A DNA stretch of 64,000 nucleotides from Ailanthus altissimus (Eukaryota; Streptophyta; Magnoliopsida; Sapindales; Simaroubaceae): positions 3,117,501 through 3,181,500 of the forward strand of contig OX327693.1 of NCBI GenBank assembly GCA_946807835.1, in the 5' to 3' direction. The translations under genes and the position numbers were made by a program. The notes beneath the pieces were generated by a model. It saw only the letters and a program-made list of their open reading frames with translations, ran no database searches and was not told the DNA's origin. Below, piece after piece: positions 32,510 to 45,500 of the stretch. How positions within the stretch are numbered: position 1 is the stretch's first letter; the number at the start of each line of letters is the position of its first letter.

Positions 32510-33882
32510 TGATGAGCACATAAAAATGCATATTTATTAAGAGATTCAGTCACCAATTAATGTCACTAATTTTAGCATTTTCTATATTTTTAGCTTGAAA
32601 TAAAGTGTTTTCCTTAAATTGTGATTAATGAATGTTATTTGGACAGGTTTAGGTAAAATGGACATAAATCTCAATGTAGAAATCGAAATGAAGAAATTAT
32701 TAAACCTGGTGCAACATGACTCAATCTTACATAAATTTGAAGAATAGTGGAAAAGCCAAATCCGACATGTTATGGGCCAAAAATTGAGATACAATAGAAT
32801 CGGGCTACCACTTCTGTCCAGCTTGACCCAACTCACGTATTTGGACCATATCTCACAAAATACCTACTCAATTGGTATAATTCTTGAATCTGTGAAATGC
32901 TGACTTAACTATCAACTACTCGTATGTTGATGGTAAAGTCTAAATCAGCCATTATCATGGACCAAATCGCATTGCAAATGAATAAATGAGTTATTGGCTT
33001 AAAATTATTGAAGATTGATGTCATCTATGACATATGTCCATTCATTGCCTATATAAGGAGACTCTTAGGACGTTTTTAATATTAAATAATTCTCTCTTCT
33101 TTTCTTCTCATTAACATGTATTGTAATTTAGGCTAGAGTTCTTGGCAAGGCTAAGAGATGAACTTTTATGTATAATAAATCTACTTTTATGCTTTGATTC
33201 ATTGCAAACAGCTACAAATGTTTGTAAGTTTGGTTTTGATTAAACTCTTATCTATTCTATTTTCTATAATTCAGAGATTATAATTCTCATATCTCATATA
33301 AGTTTAGTCATTCTTTTCTTATGTGATTCTTGGTGAACTATAATTGTTACTGGTTACATTGTTTTATATGTTAATCTTTTACTGTAGTATTGTCAAATTG
33401 ATATATTGTCGATTTTAGATAACATATAAGGGCAATAAATGTTTGATATTCAAGTTGATCTTTTACTGCAATATTGTCAAAGTGATATATTGTCAATCTT
33501 AGATAACTTGTATAAATGAACATGATGTGTGTTAATGCTTGCAAAGAGTTTAATTACATCAAATACATGTGTTATCAAATGTGCTATATTTTACATATCT
33601 TTCGATTGATTTTTTGGGATGTGAAACTTTCAATTGAGTTATAAGCATTGAATCAAAGTGTAGAGTAGATTTATAAAGCATAGTTGTAATTCTCAAAGCC
33701 TTGCTTAAACCATCATAAGACATTTTCTTCAATTCATAGACAATTCCATCTCATCAATTAATTTTATCATTTGCTACTCCTTTAATATTTTGCTTCACCA
33801 ACCTATTTTGCCAAGAGCTTCCTCGTGGGATCGATACCTCAATCTATACTGTGATAGCCGCGTTATATTTTGAGCGTAAACA
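32510..33882 (+). mobile_element. Athila 3' LTR, complete
   Basis: It begins TGATGAGCACATAAAAATGC and ends GAGCGTAAACA; 1373 bp. The 3' half matches the truncated 5' LTR. A likely core promoter is CCTATATAAGGAGAC near 33050, upstream of the part retained in the 5' copy. The sequence TTCCTCGTGGGATCGATACC near 33820 is the conserved end block of Athila LTRs. Copia sequence resumes at 33883-33886. Confidence 0.92.
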
Positions 33883-33885
33883 GTA

Positions 33886-36338
33886 GTGTTAGACTTAGGC
33901 TACATGATGGGCAAGTAAAAGAGTTGACATATGTTAGGTTTATTCCTAACCTCAAGAGGAACTTGATCTTATTGGGGACTTTAGACTAGAATGGATGTTC
34001 CATCAAAATTGGCGGAGGGGTTTTGAAAGTGTTTAAAGGTTCTATGGTGGTAATGAGAAGAGAGAAGTATAAAGGCATTTATGTGCTTAAGGGTGAAGTT
34101 ATAAGTGGTTTTACATTATTCTATATAGATAATGAGAATATGCAAACCAAATTGTGGCATCTTAGATTAGCACACCTAGGCGAGAGAAACCTGAAGGAGT
34201 TATTTAGCTAAAAGGCTTTTAGTGAGGATAAGTTCCAGCCATTGGCGTTTTGTGAGCATATTGTGCTTGGGAAAGCATATAGGATGAGGTTTAGTACCGA
34301 TGAACATAAGACTAAGGGGACTCTTGACTACATACACTCAGACATTTGGGGACTAGCTCAGAAAGCTACTTGTAGTGGTGCCAGGTATTTTCTCAGTTTG
34401 ATTGATGACTATTCAAGAAAGTTGTGGGTCTATGTGTTGAAGAGCAAGGATCAAACGTTCGATGCGTTTAAGACTTGAAAGGCTTTTATTGAGAATTAGA
34501 CTGGCAAAAGGGTAAAGAGGTTAAGAACTGACAATGGCCTCGAGTTTAGCAATAAAGAGTTTGATAGGTTTTGTGTCAAGCATGGGATTATAAGGCATAA
34601 AACAGTAAGATTAACACTATAGTAGAATGACGTAGTTAAAAAGATGAATAAGACCCTATTTGAAAGAGTTAAATGCTTGCTTACCAATGCAAAAATGTCC
34701 AAGGTATTGTGGAGAGAAGCTGTAGTGACTGTAGCTTATTTGATTAATAGATGTCCCTCCTCAGTAATTGACTTCAAGATAGCAAAAGAGAAATGGTCTA
34801 GCAATCCTCCTAAGTATAGTCACCTCAGAATATTTAGTTGCCTTGCCTTTGTATATGTTAAAGAGGGGAAGTTAGAATCTAGAGCCATCAAAAGGGTATT
34901 CATAGGATATCCCGAAAGAGTAAAAAGATACAAGGTGTAATGTAAAGACTTGACACCACCAAAGAGTATCATTAACTATGATGTGACGTTTGATGAGATG
35001 ACTATGCTGAAAGCCTCCTAAGAAGATGAGAAAGAAGAACCTGTGCCCAAGGAAGACTTAGCACCTGTGTCAATAGAAGCTGAAGTGGAGCTTGAGAGTA
35101 AATCTGATATGCCCTCAAATCAGCACTTCAATAAAGAGATCTTTGAAAAAAGACCAAGAACACTGATGAGTTCCTCCAAGTCCAGCTAAGGAAAGACTAG
35201 GACTCCTAAAATAGAACTTGAAGAGTACCAGCTAGCCAAAGACAGGCTGAGGAGAATAATAAACCTACCAATCATGTATGTTCAAGCAGATCTAGTTGCT
35301 CATGTTTTTAATTCTACTTATACTTTTGAGTATGATGAGCCTAAAATATATGGTGAGGCTATCAAGAGTGAAAATAAGAAATAATGGTAGTAGGCCATGG
35401 AAGAAGAAATTAGTTCTCTTAGGAAGAACAATACTTGAAAGTTGGTGGAGAGACTTCAAATAAATTAGTTGGGTGCTAGTGAGTGTATAAGGTGAAAAAG
35501 GGGATACCAAAGATAGAGCCTATAAGATTCAAAGCTAAGTTAGTTGCACAAGGTTTTGCTCAGAGAGAGCGAGTTGACTTTCATTAGATATTCTCTCCAG
35601 TCTTCAAGCACACATTCATTAGGATTTTGTTAGCCATGTGTACAAATCTTAATTTACATCTAAAGCAGATGGATGTAAAGATAGCTTTTTTGTATGGAGA
35701 GCTTAAAGAAATGATATACATAGCACAACCGCAAGGGTTCAAAGAGCCCGAAAAAGAAGATCATGCTTGTTTGCTAAAGAGGTCATTATATGGATTAAAG
35801 TAATCACCTAGACAGTGGTATATGAGATTTGATGAATTTATGATGGCTTACAGTTTTAGTAGGAGTAAGTATGACGAATGCATCTACTTCAAAAATATAA
35901 GTTATGGGATGATGTATTTGCTTCTATACATTAATGATATGTTGATCAAATGTAAGAATACAGAAGCTCAAGAAGTACTTAAGTGACGAGTTTGAGATGA
36001 AGGATTTAGGAGCAGCAAAGAGAATATTGGGTATGGATATTATGAGGGAAAGAAGAGATGTCATCTTCTTGTCTCAACAACAACATATACTTAAAATTCT
36101 AGAGAGGTTTGGTATGTCCAACGCAAAGGCTGTCTCTACTCCTTTGGCTATGTATTTCAGACTTTCAGCAGCATAATCGCCGATATTTGAAGAGGAGAAA
36201 TTGTAAACGAGTAAAGTACTGTATATAAGCACTGTGGGGAGCATCATGTATGCAATGGTTTGCACAGGACAAGATATATCATAGGATGTGAGTATAGTGA
36301 GTAGATACATGGCAAATCCAGGTAAGAATCATTGGCTT
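33886..36338 (+). pseudogene. Copia pol: GAG-pre-integrase, integrase, reverse transcriptase
   Basis: This continues the gag at 21729. It reads LRLHDGQVKELTYVRFIPNL, MVVMRREKYKGIYVLKGEV, and LWHLRLAHLGERNLKELF (GAG-pre-integrase). Integrase follows with LIDDYSRKLWVY, RLRTDNGLEF and LINRCPSSVI. RT from about 35530 has LVAQGFAQ, QMDVKIAFLYGELKE and LLYINDML, where the catalytic YVDD has become YIND, losing one metal-binding Asp. There are many stops and frame changes. It ends at SRYMANPGKNHWL where the solo LTR is inserted at 36339, and the next residues, LAVKCILQYLKGTS, are at 39213. Confidence 0.9.
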
Positions 36339-39210
36339 TGACAGGACCTGGTCCGAGACCCTCTACAGTAGATCCCAGCGGCCCTGCCGGGCACCCCGAC
36401 TGAAGTTCCTTAGAATATAACTGGGTAAGTTGAGAAATTTCGTGAGAGAAACTCTTTTTAGTTCTTATTATTACTGAGAAAATTTTGGAATACACATGAA
36501 AATAATTTATTAAATTAAAAAAAATGGGCATAGTTTCCCCTGTTTTTTGGAAAGTCCAATATAAAAACCTACAAATAAATTGCACTTCTATTTCAAACAC
36601 TTCTCAATACTATCAAATATGAGCTCCGGTCCTTTCCAAACCAAATCTAACTCAACTTAATAATTTCATTATGATCATAAAACTGAAATACTGATTAAAA
36701 AAATGAAAAGATCATTAAAATATCGAAATCTCTTCTTGGTTATCTTAAACATATGTACAATGCACAAATATAGAACTACTATGCTGAAAGCAAAAAGAGT
36801 ACTATTTAGTATATTTACAAGTACAATATGATCTTCAGATTTGGCCCACTAATCAACAATAGGAGAATCAGCAGCCTGCGTACCGAGACCTACACCTCAG
36901 AAGGGGATTTAGAAAATATAAACATAAAACGAGTGAGCTAAAGGAGCTTAGTAAGTGCATTTAAGATTTTAAATAAAATAACATCATGCATAGATAGTAA
37001 ATTCTAAAAGACATGCACAAATCATGGTTTTAAAACTGATATAAAGCTGTAAAACAGTTTCTAACATCATATGCCGATGAAATCTTGCCGAACGGATTTT
37101 ATTTACATCTTTGGGAAAACAATATCCAAAATCTATACAACATAATAACTAGCATGTGCATATAAACAGATAATATGTACCAATGGTAACCCTAAAGCTC
37201 TATATTCACGCAGCGACTCGACTAGCACTGCACACGTGAGTAGGTCACCGAGCGCCTCAACTAGTAGCACCCATAGTGACATCTCAAGACATCTCACTAG
37301 CTATGCAGCGAAATCCTACTTCGTATATATATAGCGAGATAATAACCCGTACACATAGAGCGACTCGCATAACTCGACATCTCGACTTCCCAGAGTTAGT
37401 GACACACCCCCCATAACCTGTCCATGTGTACAAGATATACCGACTGGGTCTAATACAATCACTACCACTATATTATGAGGGTACCAATGGCCTTTGAAAT
37501 GGATGTAGAAATTTTAAAACTGTTTCTTAAATCAAACATGTAAAAGCACATAAAACATACATTTTCATTATGCGGAAGCATAATAAATGAAAGATAAAAG
37601 AAATGACATATTTTCACTCAAAACCATTCTGAGCTCAATTTTGCTCTGAATTTCTGTTCCAGTTACCGCTCTCGGTTTTCTTCACCTATGTGCCATAAAT
37701 GACATTTAGAACTAGTTCAAACACTAGAATCTCATTTAACTACTAAACGCCCTAATCGGCATACAAAACCCGGATGGATACTACTTTTTTATTTTCATTT
37801 ACGGAGTCATTTAATCTAATCTAACTCACTATCTGGCGCCTCGAAAATTATTAAACGCCTTATAACTTGGTTGGACATAATTTTCCTTCACCTTTCTAAA
37901 ATGGATAATTATGCCTCATTTTCTTCATTTTAATTTTTCTATCAACCAGATACATTCAATTTACATAAGACACTATTTATAATCAACAATTCAACCAAAA
38001 CACAACTCAAGCCCTATAATCCCCTAAGTGGCCAAATTCACCTTCTCCACTAACACTTTTTTTTTTTCAATTTCTTGTTCCAATAGCATCCAAATCGAGC
38101 CAATATAATTCTAATGCCCTAATAACCTTCAATTAAAGTTTTTATATCAAAATCACACTTAATCCCTAATTCTACACATTCACCCACATACATATTTCCT
38201 TATATAATATACATATACACAACATAAATATATTCATATACATATATGGTATATAAATATATATAACTAAATATATATATATATATACATACCACCATAC
38301 TTGCATGTTTACATAAATCTATACATACATTCACACATATATGTATATATATGTATACATGTATAAATACATACAAAGATACACATGTATTTCTACTCAT
38401 TAATACATATATATGTATATCTACACTTATACATACATAAATACATGTATACACACTTAGAGATGTATACACATATATATCTATATACATATATATACAT
38501 CCAAAAATATGAAATAAATACCAAAACAAATATTTCTTCTTAACTCTCCATTTTTCTCCTTCATTTCTTTCTTATTCCTTCTTTCTTTTTTCCTTTTTCT
38601 TTCTTTCTTTTCTTCTTTCGACCACTTCTCTTCCTATCTTTTTTCTCTCTTTTCTTTTCTCCATTCTTTGCTAACACTTCTCTCCCTCTCCCATTTCTCA
38701 TGTGCACTCATCTTTTATTCTAAACACTTTTATTTTTTTTAACCAATCAACATAATACAATTACCCCCTTTTTACTTTTTCATAACTAATCACCATTAGC
38801 CACTTATCCAACTTTAATTAACACTTACCCCATTTAAAATAATATAATAATAATATAAAATATTCATAATATCTATTATTATTATATTATTAAAATTGGA
38901 TAAATTTAACTAACCATAGTTAACTTTTAACTCCACCTTGGTTATTTCTTAACCATGGCTAGTTAATAAATTAATAAAATAATAAATGCGTGATTTTACT
39001 TTACTACCATTTAACTTATTCTACCGATCACCCATACGGGTCTTACATTACCACACTAATGGGTTAACATAACCACATTGAAATATTATTCACACATATC
39101 ACACACAAAAATATTTATAGTAGGGTCAAAATTAATTATCCTTATAGTTTCTTTATCCCGATATTTCAAAATCTAAGTATCTATGATGTTTATAGGAATT
39201 GGATCTCACA
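36339..39210 (-). mobile_element. Solo LTR, family A copy 2
   Basis: The boundaries are exact: GGCTT at 36334-36338 and again at 39211-39215 flank TGACAGGACC...GGATCTCACA. It is 2872 bp, minus strand. The Copia RT/RNase H frame is restored by removing it. Its first ~1.9 kb on the plus strand matches 7945-9875 reversed. Its far part differs from copies 1 and 3: a TATG zone (38180-38520) and a pyrimidine tract (38520-38710), as in LTR C, so the LTR looks mosaic. There is no coding sequence. Confidence 0.93.
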
Positions 39211-39755
39211 GGCTTGCAGTAAAGTGTATTTTGCAATATCTCAAGGGGACGTCGAATCACGGGTTGGTGTATAAAAGGGATGAGGACAATAGTGAAATGG
39301 TAAGAGGATACGAAGACTTAGATTATGCAGATGATCTAGACAAGAGAAGATCATTGATAGGTTACGTATTCATAATATTTGGGTGTAGTGTATCTTGGAG
39401 ATTAGTTCTTCAACATGTAGTTACACTATCTACCACAAAGACGGAGTACATAACTGTTGGTGAAGCTGTTAAAGAAGCCGTGTGATTGAAAGGCATATGC
39501 ACAGAGGTATTGGCTAGTAAATATGCGAACACCAATGTATATTATGACAGCCAAAGTGCTATACACCTAAGTAAACATCAAGTATTCTGTGAGATATCGA
39601 AACAACTTCATTACATTCGAGAGATTATCCAAAGTGGTGAGTTAGTTTAACAAAGATAGCGACGTCTAAAAATTATGCTCACATGTTGACTAAGCCATTG
39701 CCCTCAGTTAAGTGCATCTTATGCAAGGACTTAACTAAAGTAACTACTTTGTGAG
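39211..39755 (+). pseudogene. Copia RNase H, 3' end of pol
   Basis: LAVKCILQYLKGTSNHGLVY, DLDYADDLDKRRSLIGYVF, VSWRLVLQHVVTLSTTKTEY and the later HYIRE are the usual Copia RNase H and tail blocks. One stop at 39484 and later frame changes break it. A polypurine stretch AATGAGGGGATT (39810-39821) precedes the 3' LTR. Confidence 0.85.
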
Positions 39756-39821
39756 GGTGACTGAATATGGAGATGAAAGATCAAGTTAGTTTGTAGATGA
39801 TCTTGAATCAATGAGGGGATT

Positions 39822-40473
39822 TGTGAGAATATTGTTTGAAAATCATCAGGATATGATTTGAAGATTAAGCCAAGTGCATAGGGTATGCGAGGATCAAAGA
39901 CAAATGCGAAAGGAGAAAAAAGACACAAAGGATGGTGCCTAGCTTTAGGAGCCACAGCGCCAGGTGACCAGCACTAGAGCGTCCAGATGGGTGCCCCAGT
40001 GCCACGGCAATAAGGGCTGGGTACCACGGCGCCCAATGCAAGAACGATTTTTTGTTTTATTCCGAATTTGCTCCAGAACTCTCTAATATGACTCCAATAC
40101 ATTTAGGGTAAATCTAGGATGTCTTAAAGCCTATATAAAAGCTATCTATTGGCTTGTAAGCATATTTTAGTGATCCTTAAAGAAATCTTTGTGATTTAGA
40201 CATATTTTATGATTCTTAGTGAGAGAAAATTCTTAGGTTACAAGAGAGAGTGTTTCTTTGTGAGTCTTTCTTGTAAACGGCGTACTTTGTGAGTGCCTTG
40301 TGATTTAATAATAAGAAAAAATAATCTTGATCCGTCGTGGACGTAGGCAAGTTTCCGACTCACGTAAATGTTGTGTGTTCTTCTTCTACCTTTCTCTCTT
40401 TAAGTTCCTTAATTACGTGTTCTGCATATATTTTTTGGGTTATATTACTTGTTTATGTGCTTCTGCTTCAACA
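39822..40473 (+). mobile_element. 3' LTR of the nested-host Copia element
   Basis: It starts TGTGAGAATATTG directly after the polypurine tract and ends TTCTGCTTCAACA; 652 bp. The TATA box is CCTATATAAAAGC at 40131. The GC-rich patch upstream (39935-40045) is longer than in the 5' copy and rich in GCGCC and GGCGCCC. The GTCGTGGACGTAGGC segment near 40333 is absent from the 5' LTR. Confidence 0.88.
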
Positions 40474-42052
40474 ATGGCCAACATGTCTTACCTTTGTTTT
40501 ATATACTTGTATATGCGTGGATTTAGACTTTGACCTTTATAAATTTTTGTGCAGTAACAATCGAGAAATAGCATTATGCATCTCCAAATCAAAAACATAA
40601 ATAATAGTACAAATATACAACATAAAAGAATCATTAGATTTGTTTTTTAATGCTAAGGAAAGATTTAGAGAGGCTTTAAGAAAAAGAAAAAATATCTTTT
40701 ATGAAAAATGAAATTTTTTTGCGAGGATGATAAGGAAGCTAGTGGGATAGGATTAGCGCTCTTGTTTTTTTTCTTACGATCTTACGAGGTGGGTGAAATA
40801 GATCAAAAATAATCCTAGTGATGATAAATACATTTCACTTATTATTCAAAGTCTACCCCTCTAATTAAATCAATTAAATTGTAATTTTATCTTTGTTTGT
40901 AATTACGTAAATGAACAAAGAATAATGCATTAACCTACAAAAGTAATTCTTCGTCACTAATATGTGTATTATAGTCAAAGTTTGGTTAAAGGGATTGAGT
41001 TCAAGACCTATTTCACTCAGGTTCCTCAAATAGATTTTATAATACTAAGCATAAGTTTAAGTCTGAAAGACACCTATACCTACTACATTACAGAATGTTG
41101 CTCTTATATGTTTTTGTTATTGATTATATATTATCTTTTATTATATCAACTATATATTTGATATAATAAAATGTAATATATAATATAAGGTTTCAAATCT
41201 TTTGTAGTGATTGTTGGAGAAAAGTTGTGAAAATATTTTAAATGGTTAGTAAATTATAAACTATTAATATATTTTTAATATTGTACGTCACATATTATAA
41301 ATTTACATTATTATATCTTTATTATACAGTAGTTATAATATTTAAATTAGTCATTAAACTAAGTTTAAATATTTAAGAGTTAATATATTTATTTAAAATA
41401 ACATGATTATTATGGGAGTTATAATATTTATATTATATGAAGTTACTATATATTAAATTATTCTTATTAATTCTTGAGCTATTATTTAACCTATTATTAT
41501 TGTATAAAGGGTTCTAACCCATCATTAGAAATGTTGGTGTATCAAAGAAAAAAAGAGAAGAAAAAAGTTGCTTTAATAGTGTTTGTGAGTGAAGAAGAGA
41601 AAAGAAAAGAAAGTATTCTATATATATGTATAATTTTTAAAATAATACACTTTTCATTTAGTATTTTGAGCAACTTTTGACAATAGAGATATGTTATGAT
41701 CTTTCAATAGCCATCCTCATCGAGGAGAGTTGATTCAAGCTTAAGGTTTAATCTTAGAGTCATATAGATCTCTCACTACTCGCACGAGATGAGGATTATT
41801 TGGCTTTAGAATAATAATTTATGCCATGCATCTTTATGATCAAGGTCAGGTTCTTTTTTTTCCTTATTATTTCTATATATTTAATTTTTGTTTTGTTTAA
41901 TGATAATTTCATCTTGCAAATATTTTGGCAATACATGTTTTATTATATGGTTGAATAATGTTTAAAATAAAATTTATCCAACACTGCTGAAATTTTAATT
42001 TTTTGTAGCCCTTTCACCATCTCAATCTGTTATAGTAGTTTTAAGCCATCAA
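40474..42052. other. Unassigned AT-rich sequence, possible LTR remnant
   Basis: There are no recognisable proteins. The segment 41500-41990 has features of an LTR end: a purine-rich run at 41540-41620, GAGGAGAGTTGATTCAAGC and a GCACGAGATGAGGATTATT block. No paired boundary or target duplication was found. A second A/T-rich zone at 41160-41470 is built of TATTATA words. Confidence 0.35.
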
Positions 42053-42588
42053 AAGTTAGATGATAGAACTTTTTGTGTCATAGCCATATATATTCAATGA
42101 CTTCTCCTTTCATTACAACAATTTGGCTATAATGAAGATCAAGAGCAAAATTTTCATTTTTTTCCATTTTGATATGTACAACCACTTGACTCTTATTTTC
42201 TTATCATAAATGGTGCAACCATTATTTTTAAAATGTAGGCTATAACTATTTTCAATAAGTTGTCCCACACTTAGTAGATTTTGATTTAAATATGGAACCA
42301 GCAACATATTGTTGATGATCGTGGTCCCCTTTTTAGTTTGGAATTTGTTTTTCTATCCCCTTTTAATTGCACAATAACTCTATTACCTAACTTTATGTTA
42401 GGTGTGACAATATAATTTATCTCAAAAAATATTTCTTCATTGCTTGACATGTGATTGTTGCTTTGCTATCAATATACCTAGAGTTTGCAAGAGTAGAGGT
42501 TGAAATTAAAGTTGCATTTGAAAAATAAGAATCTACATTTACTAAATGTGGCATTGAACATGTTTCCCATACCGCAAATGATAGAACT
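42053..42588 (-). pseudogene. Copia pol fragment (protease to GAG-pre-integrase)
   Basis: On the minus strand one reads TITCQAMKKYFLREINYIV, IKLGNRVIVQLKGD, TIINNMLLVPYLNQNLLSVG and QLIENSYSLHFKNNGCTIYD. The LLVPxLxQNLLSVGQL block is diagnostic of Copia elements, of a lineage different from the one at 21105. It is cut at 42589 by the Gypsy LTR. GAACT (42584-42588) precedes that LTR. There are several frame breaks. Confidence 0.8.
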
Positions 42589-45500
42589 TGACCCGAATCC
42601 TCCTCAAGAATTGAGGTGAATCCTGCGATGACATGAGACTAACTTACTCTTTATTTATAAATTTGAGACAATGAGGCTACCTGCCTCAACAAAAGTGTAC
42701 ACGTGTACTTTAATATACATAAAGATATACCAATACACAGACTGAGACACTTAGGCAGCTATGTGTTGTGGGTCAGTCTCAAAATGTGATGACTATATCA
42801 CATTACACAAATTCCTATGATAACTTGAAAAAAAAGTAGAGAAATAAAAAAAAGGGTGAGCTTGTGACTTACTGAGTGGACATAATCTAAAAATGTCATA
42901 TACTTTATATATATTGTACAAGTATAAATCTGTAAAATAAAATAATCATGAAACTGTATACTGAGTAGTCAATAAACTTATACTGAAATATAAGCTATCA
43001 TAAAATCTGTGCTAAAACTAAAATTATAACATAATACTGGGGATCTGAAAATCTAGAAGCGTAACCTATGATAAAATCTATTATCAAGCTGAATATATAT
43101 AACATAGCTCTGGAAACATATACTACATATATATACATATATATATTAATAACCACACCAAACTTGTACTCGGGGAAAAACTGGTCTAACCTGGCAAAAT
43201 ATCTCACGCACAGGAAGAGCGAGGATCTAAGCTAGTCTAACCCAGCGGAATGTTAGCATCGCTCGAGTAGAGCAAACTAAACTGGTCTAACACATGGGCA
43301 GAACAACTACACTAAAGGGGAGGGTATGCATGTGGTGGTTCAAAAACTACTACCATATAATATAATAAAAAGTATAATTGTTATAAAATAAATATTTTTG
43401 TACTGAATATAATCATAAACTATACTTGACAGGCCCTGGCCCGAGACTCTCTACAATAGATCCCAATGGCTTTGCCGGGCACCTCGACGGAAGTTTCTCA
43501 AAATATAACTATATAAGTTAAGAAATTTTCGCGAGGTGAACTCCTTTTTAGTTCTTACCATTACTGAGAAAATTTTAGAATATACGTAAAAAAAATTTAT
43601 TAAAGTTTCAAAAAAAAACGGGCAGAGTTTTCCTTATTTTTTGGAAAATCCAATATAACACATTCAAAGAAATTACACTTCTATTTCATACATTTCTCAA
43701 TACTACCAAATAGGACCTCCGGTCCATTTCAAACCAAATCCAACACAACTCAATAATTTCATTATAATCATAAAACTAGAATACTGATAAAGAAGTGAAA
43801 CGATCATCAAAATATCGAAATCTCTTCGTATTTGTCCAAAATATATGTACAAAAACACATGCCTATAACTATTATGCAGAAAGCAAAATGAGTGCTATTT
43901 AGAACATTTCATTTATAAAATATTCGTCCAACTGGGCCATTAATGAGTCGTAGAAGAATCAGCGACTTGCACACCAAGGCCTGCACCTGGAGAGATGCAG
44001 GCCTCTAGGTGTTTGTCCAAAACATATGTACAAAAACACATGCCTATAACTACTATACACAAGCAAAAAGAGTGCTATTTAGCACATTTACATTTATAAA
44101 ATATTCATTCGACTGGGCCACTAATGAGTCATAGGAGAATCAGCGACTTGCACACCGACGTATGCACCTGGAAGGGGATAGAAAACATAAAATACAAACG
44201 AGTGAGCGAAAGGAGCTCAATAAGTGCATTTAAGATTTCGAATAAAATAAAATTCTATATAAATATTAAATTCTAAAAGACATGCATAATTCATGTTTCT
44301 AAAACCTGTATAAAGCTGTAAAATGGTTGTAAACATCATATGTCGATGAAATCTTACCGAGAGGGTTTTATTTGCATCTATGGAAAATAATATCCAAAAT
44401 CTGTACAACATAATAACTAGCATCTGCATATGAACACATAATATGCAATCAGTAAATTGAAAATTATTAAAGCCTCGCTCGGCTATTTTCTTTCTAAACT
44501 GTGCCAATGGTAATCTCAAAGCTCTTTACTTATGCAGCGACTCAACTAACACTGCACACGTGAGTAGGTCACGGGGCACCTTAACTAGCAGCACCCACAG
44601 TGACATTATCAAGACATCTCACTGGCTATACAGCGAAATCCTACATCGCATATATATAGTGAGACAATACCCCGTACACATAGAGCAACTCACATGACTC
44701 GACAATTTTGACTTCCCAAAGTTAGTGACACCCCCCTCATAACCTTCGCATGTGTACAGAATATACCGACCGGGCCTAATACAATCACCACCACTATAAT
44801 CTAAGGGTACCAATGGCTTTTAAAACGGATGCAGTAACTTTAAAACTATTTCTTTAACTGAACATGTAAAAGTATATATATAGATATATATCAAGATTAT
44901 AACTCATGTTTATGCATTAAAAGCACATAAAATATACATTTTCATTATGTAGAAATATAATAAAAAAAAGATTAAAGAAATGACAGATTTTCACTCACAA
45001 TCGGTCCACGTTCAATTTCGCTTTAAATTTCTGCTCCCGTTACCAGTCTCGATTTTCTTCACCTACACGTCATAAATGACATTTAGAACTAATTCGAACA
45101 CTATAATCTCATTTAACTACCAAATGCCCTAACTGGCATACAAAACCCGAATGGATACTATTTTTCGATTTTCATTTACGAAGTCATTTAATCTAATCTA
45201 ACTCACCATTCGGCGCCTTGAAAATTATTAAACACCTTATAACTTGATTGGACATAATTGCCCTTCACCTTTTTAAAATGGACAATTATGTCCTATTTTC
45301 TTCATTTTTGATTTTTCCATCAACCATATACATTAAATTTACATAAGACACCATTTATATATCAAAATTCAACCAAAACACAACTAAATCTCTAACTTCC
45401 CTAAAGTGGCAGAATTTCACCCTATGTTCCGACACATTTCTTCTCTCAATTTTTTATTCTAATTGCATCAAAATCAAGCCAATTTCATTATAATGCCCTA

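Larger units (their letters stand above)
22586..33882 (+). mobile_element. Athila-lineage Gypsy retrotransposon carrying a LOG gene copy
   Basis: An 11.3 kb element: truncated 5' LTR, tRNA-Asp primer site, leader with five hairpins, gag, pol (protease, RT, RNase H, integrase), then two extra reading frames in the place where Athila elements often carry an env-like gene, a non-coding 3' region and a 3' LTR. Lineage is shown by protease DLGASVNLMPYSIYLQLG, RT FLDGYSGYYQI and FMDD, and the TGGCGCCGTTGCC primer site. The LTRs differ at about 27 of 630 aligned positions by eye (~4%). The left end lost the first ~745 bp of the LTR together with about 135 bp of host Copia, so no target duplication can be seen. 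Confidence 0.92.
21105..40473 (+). mobile_element. Copia retrotransposon (Tork/Tnt1-like), twice interrupted
   Basis: The original element consists of 5' LTR (21105-21697), primer site, gag (21729-22585), then after the nested Athila element protease/integrase/RT (33886-36338), then after a nested solo LTR the RNase H end (39211-39755), polypurine tract and 3' LTR (39822-40473). Without the insertions it is about 5.2 kb, normal for Copia. About 45 codons around the protease are missing at the Athila junction. A clean target duplication was not found (ATAGT left, ATGGC right). Stops and frameshifts throughout show an old copy. Confidence 0.88.

Noticed and set aside
38200..38529. 109-codon minus-strand frame rich in Tyr, Ile and Val
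   Set aside because: Translation of a TATG/TGTA microsatellite inside a solo LTR.
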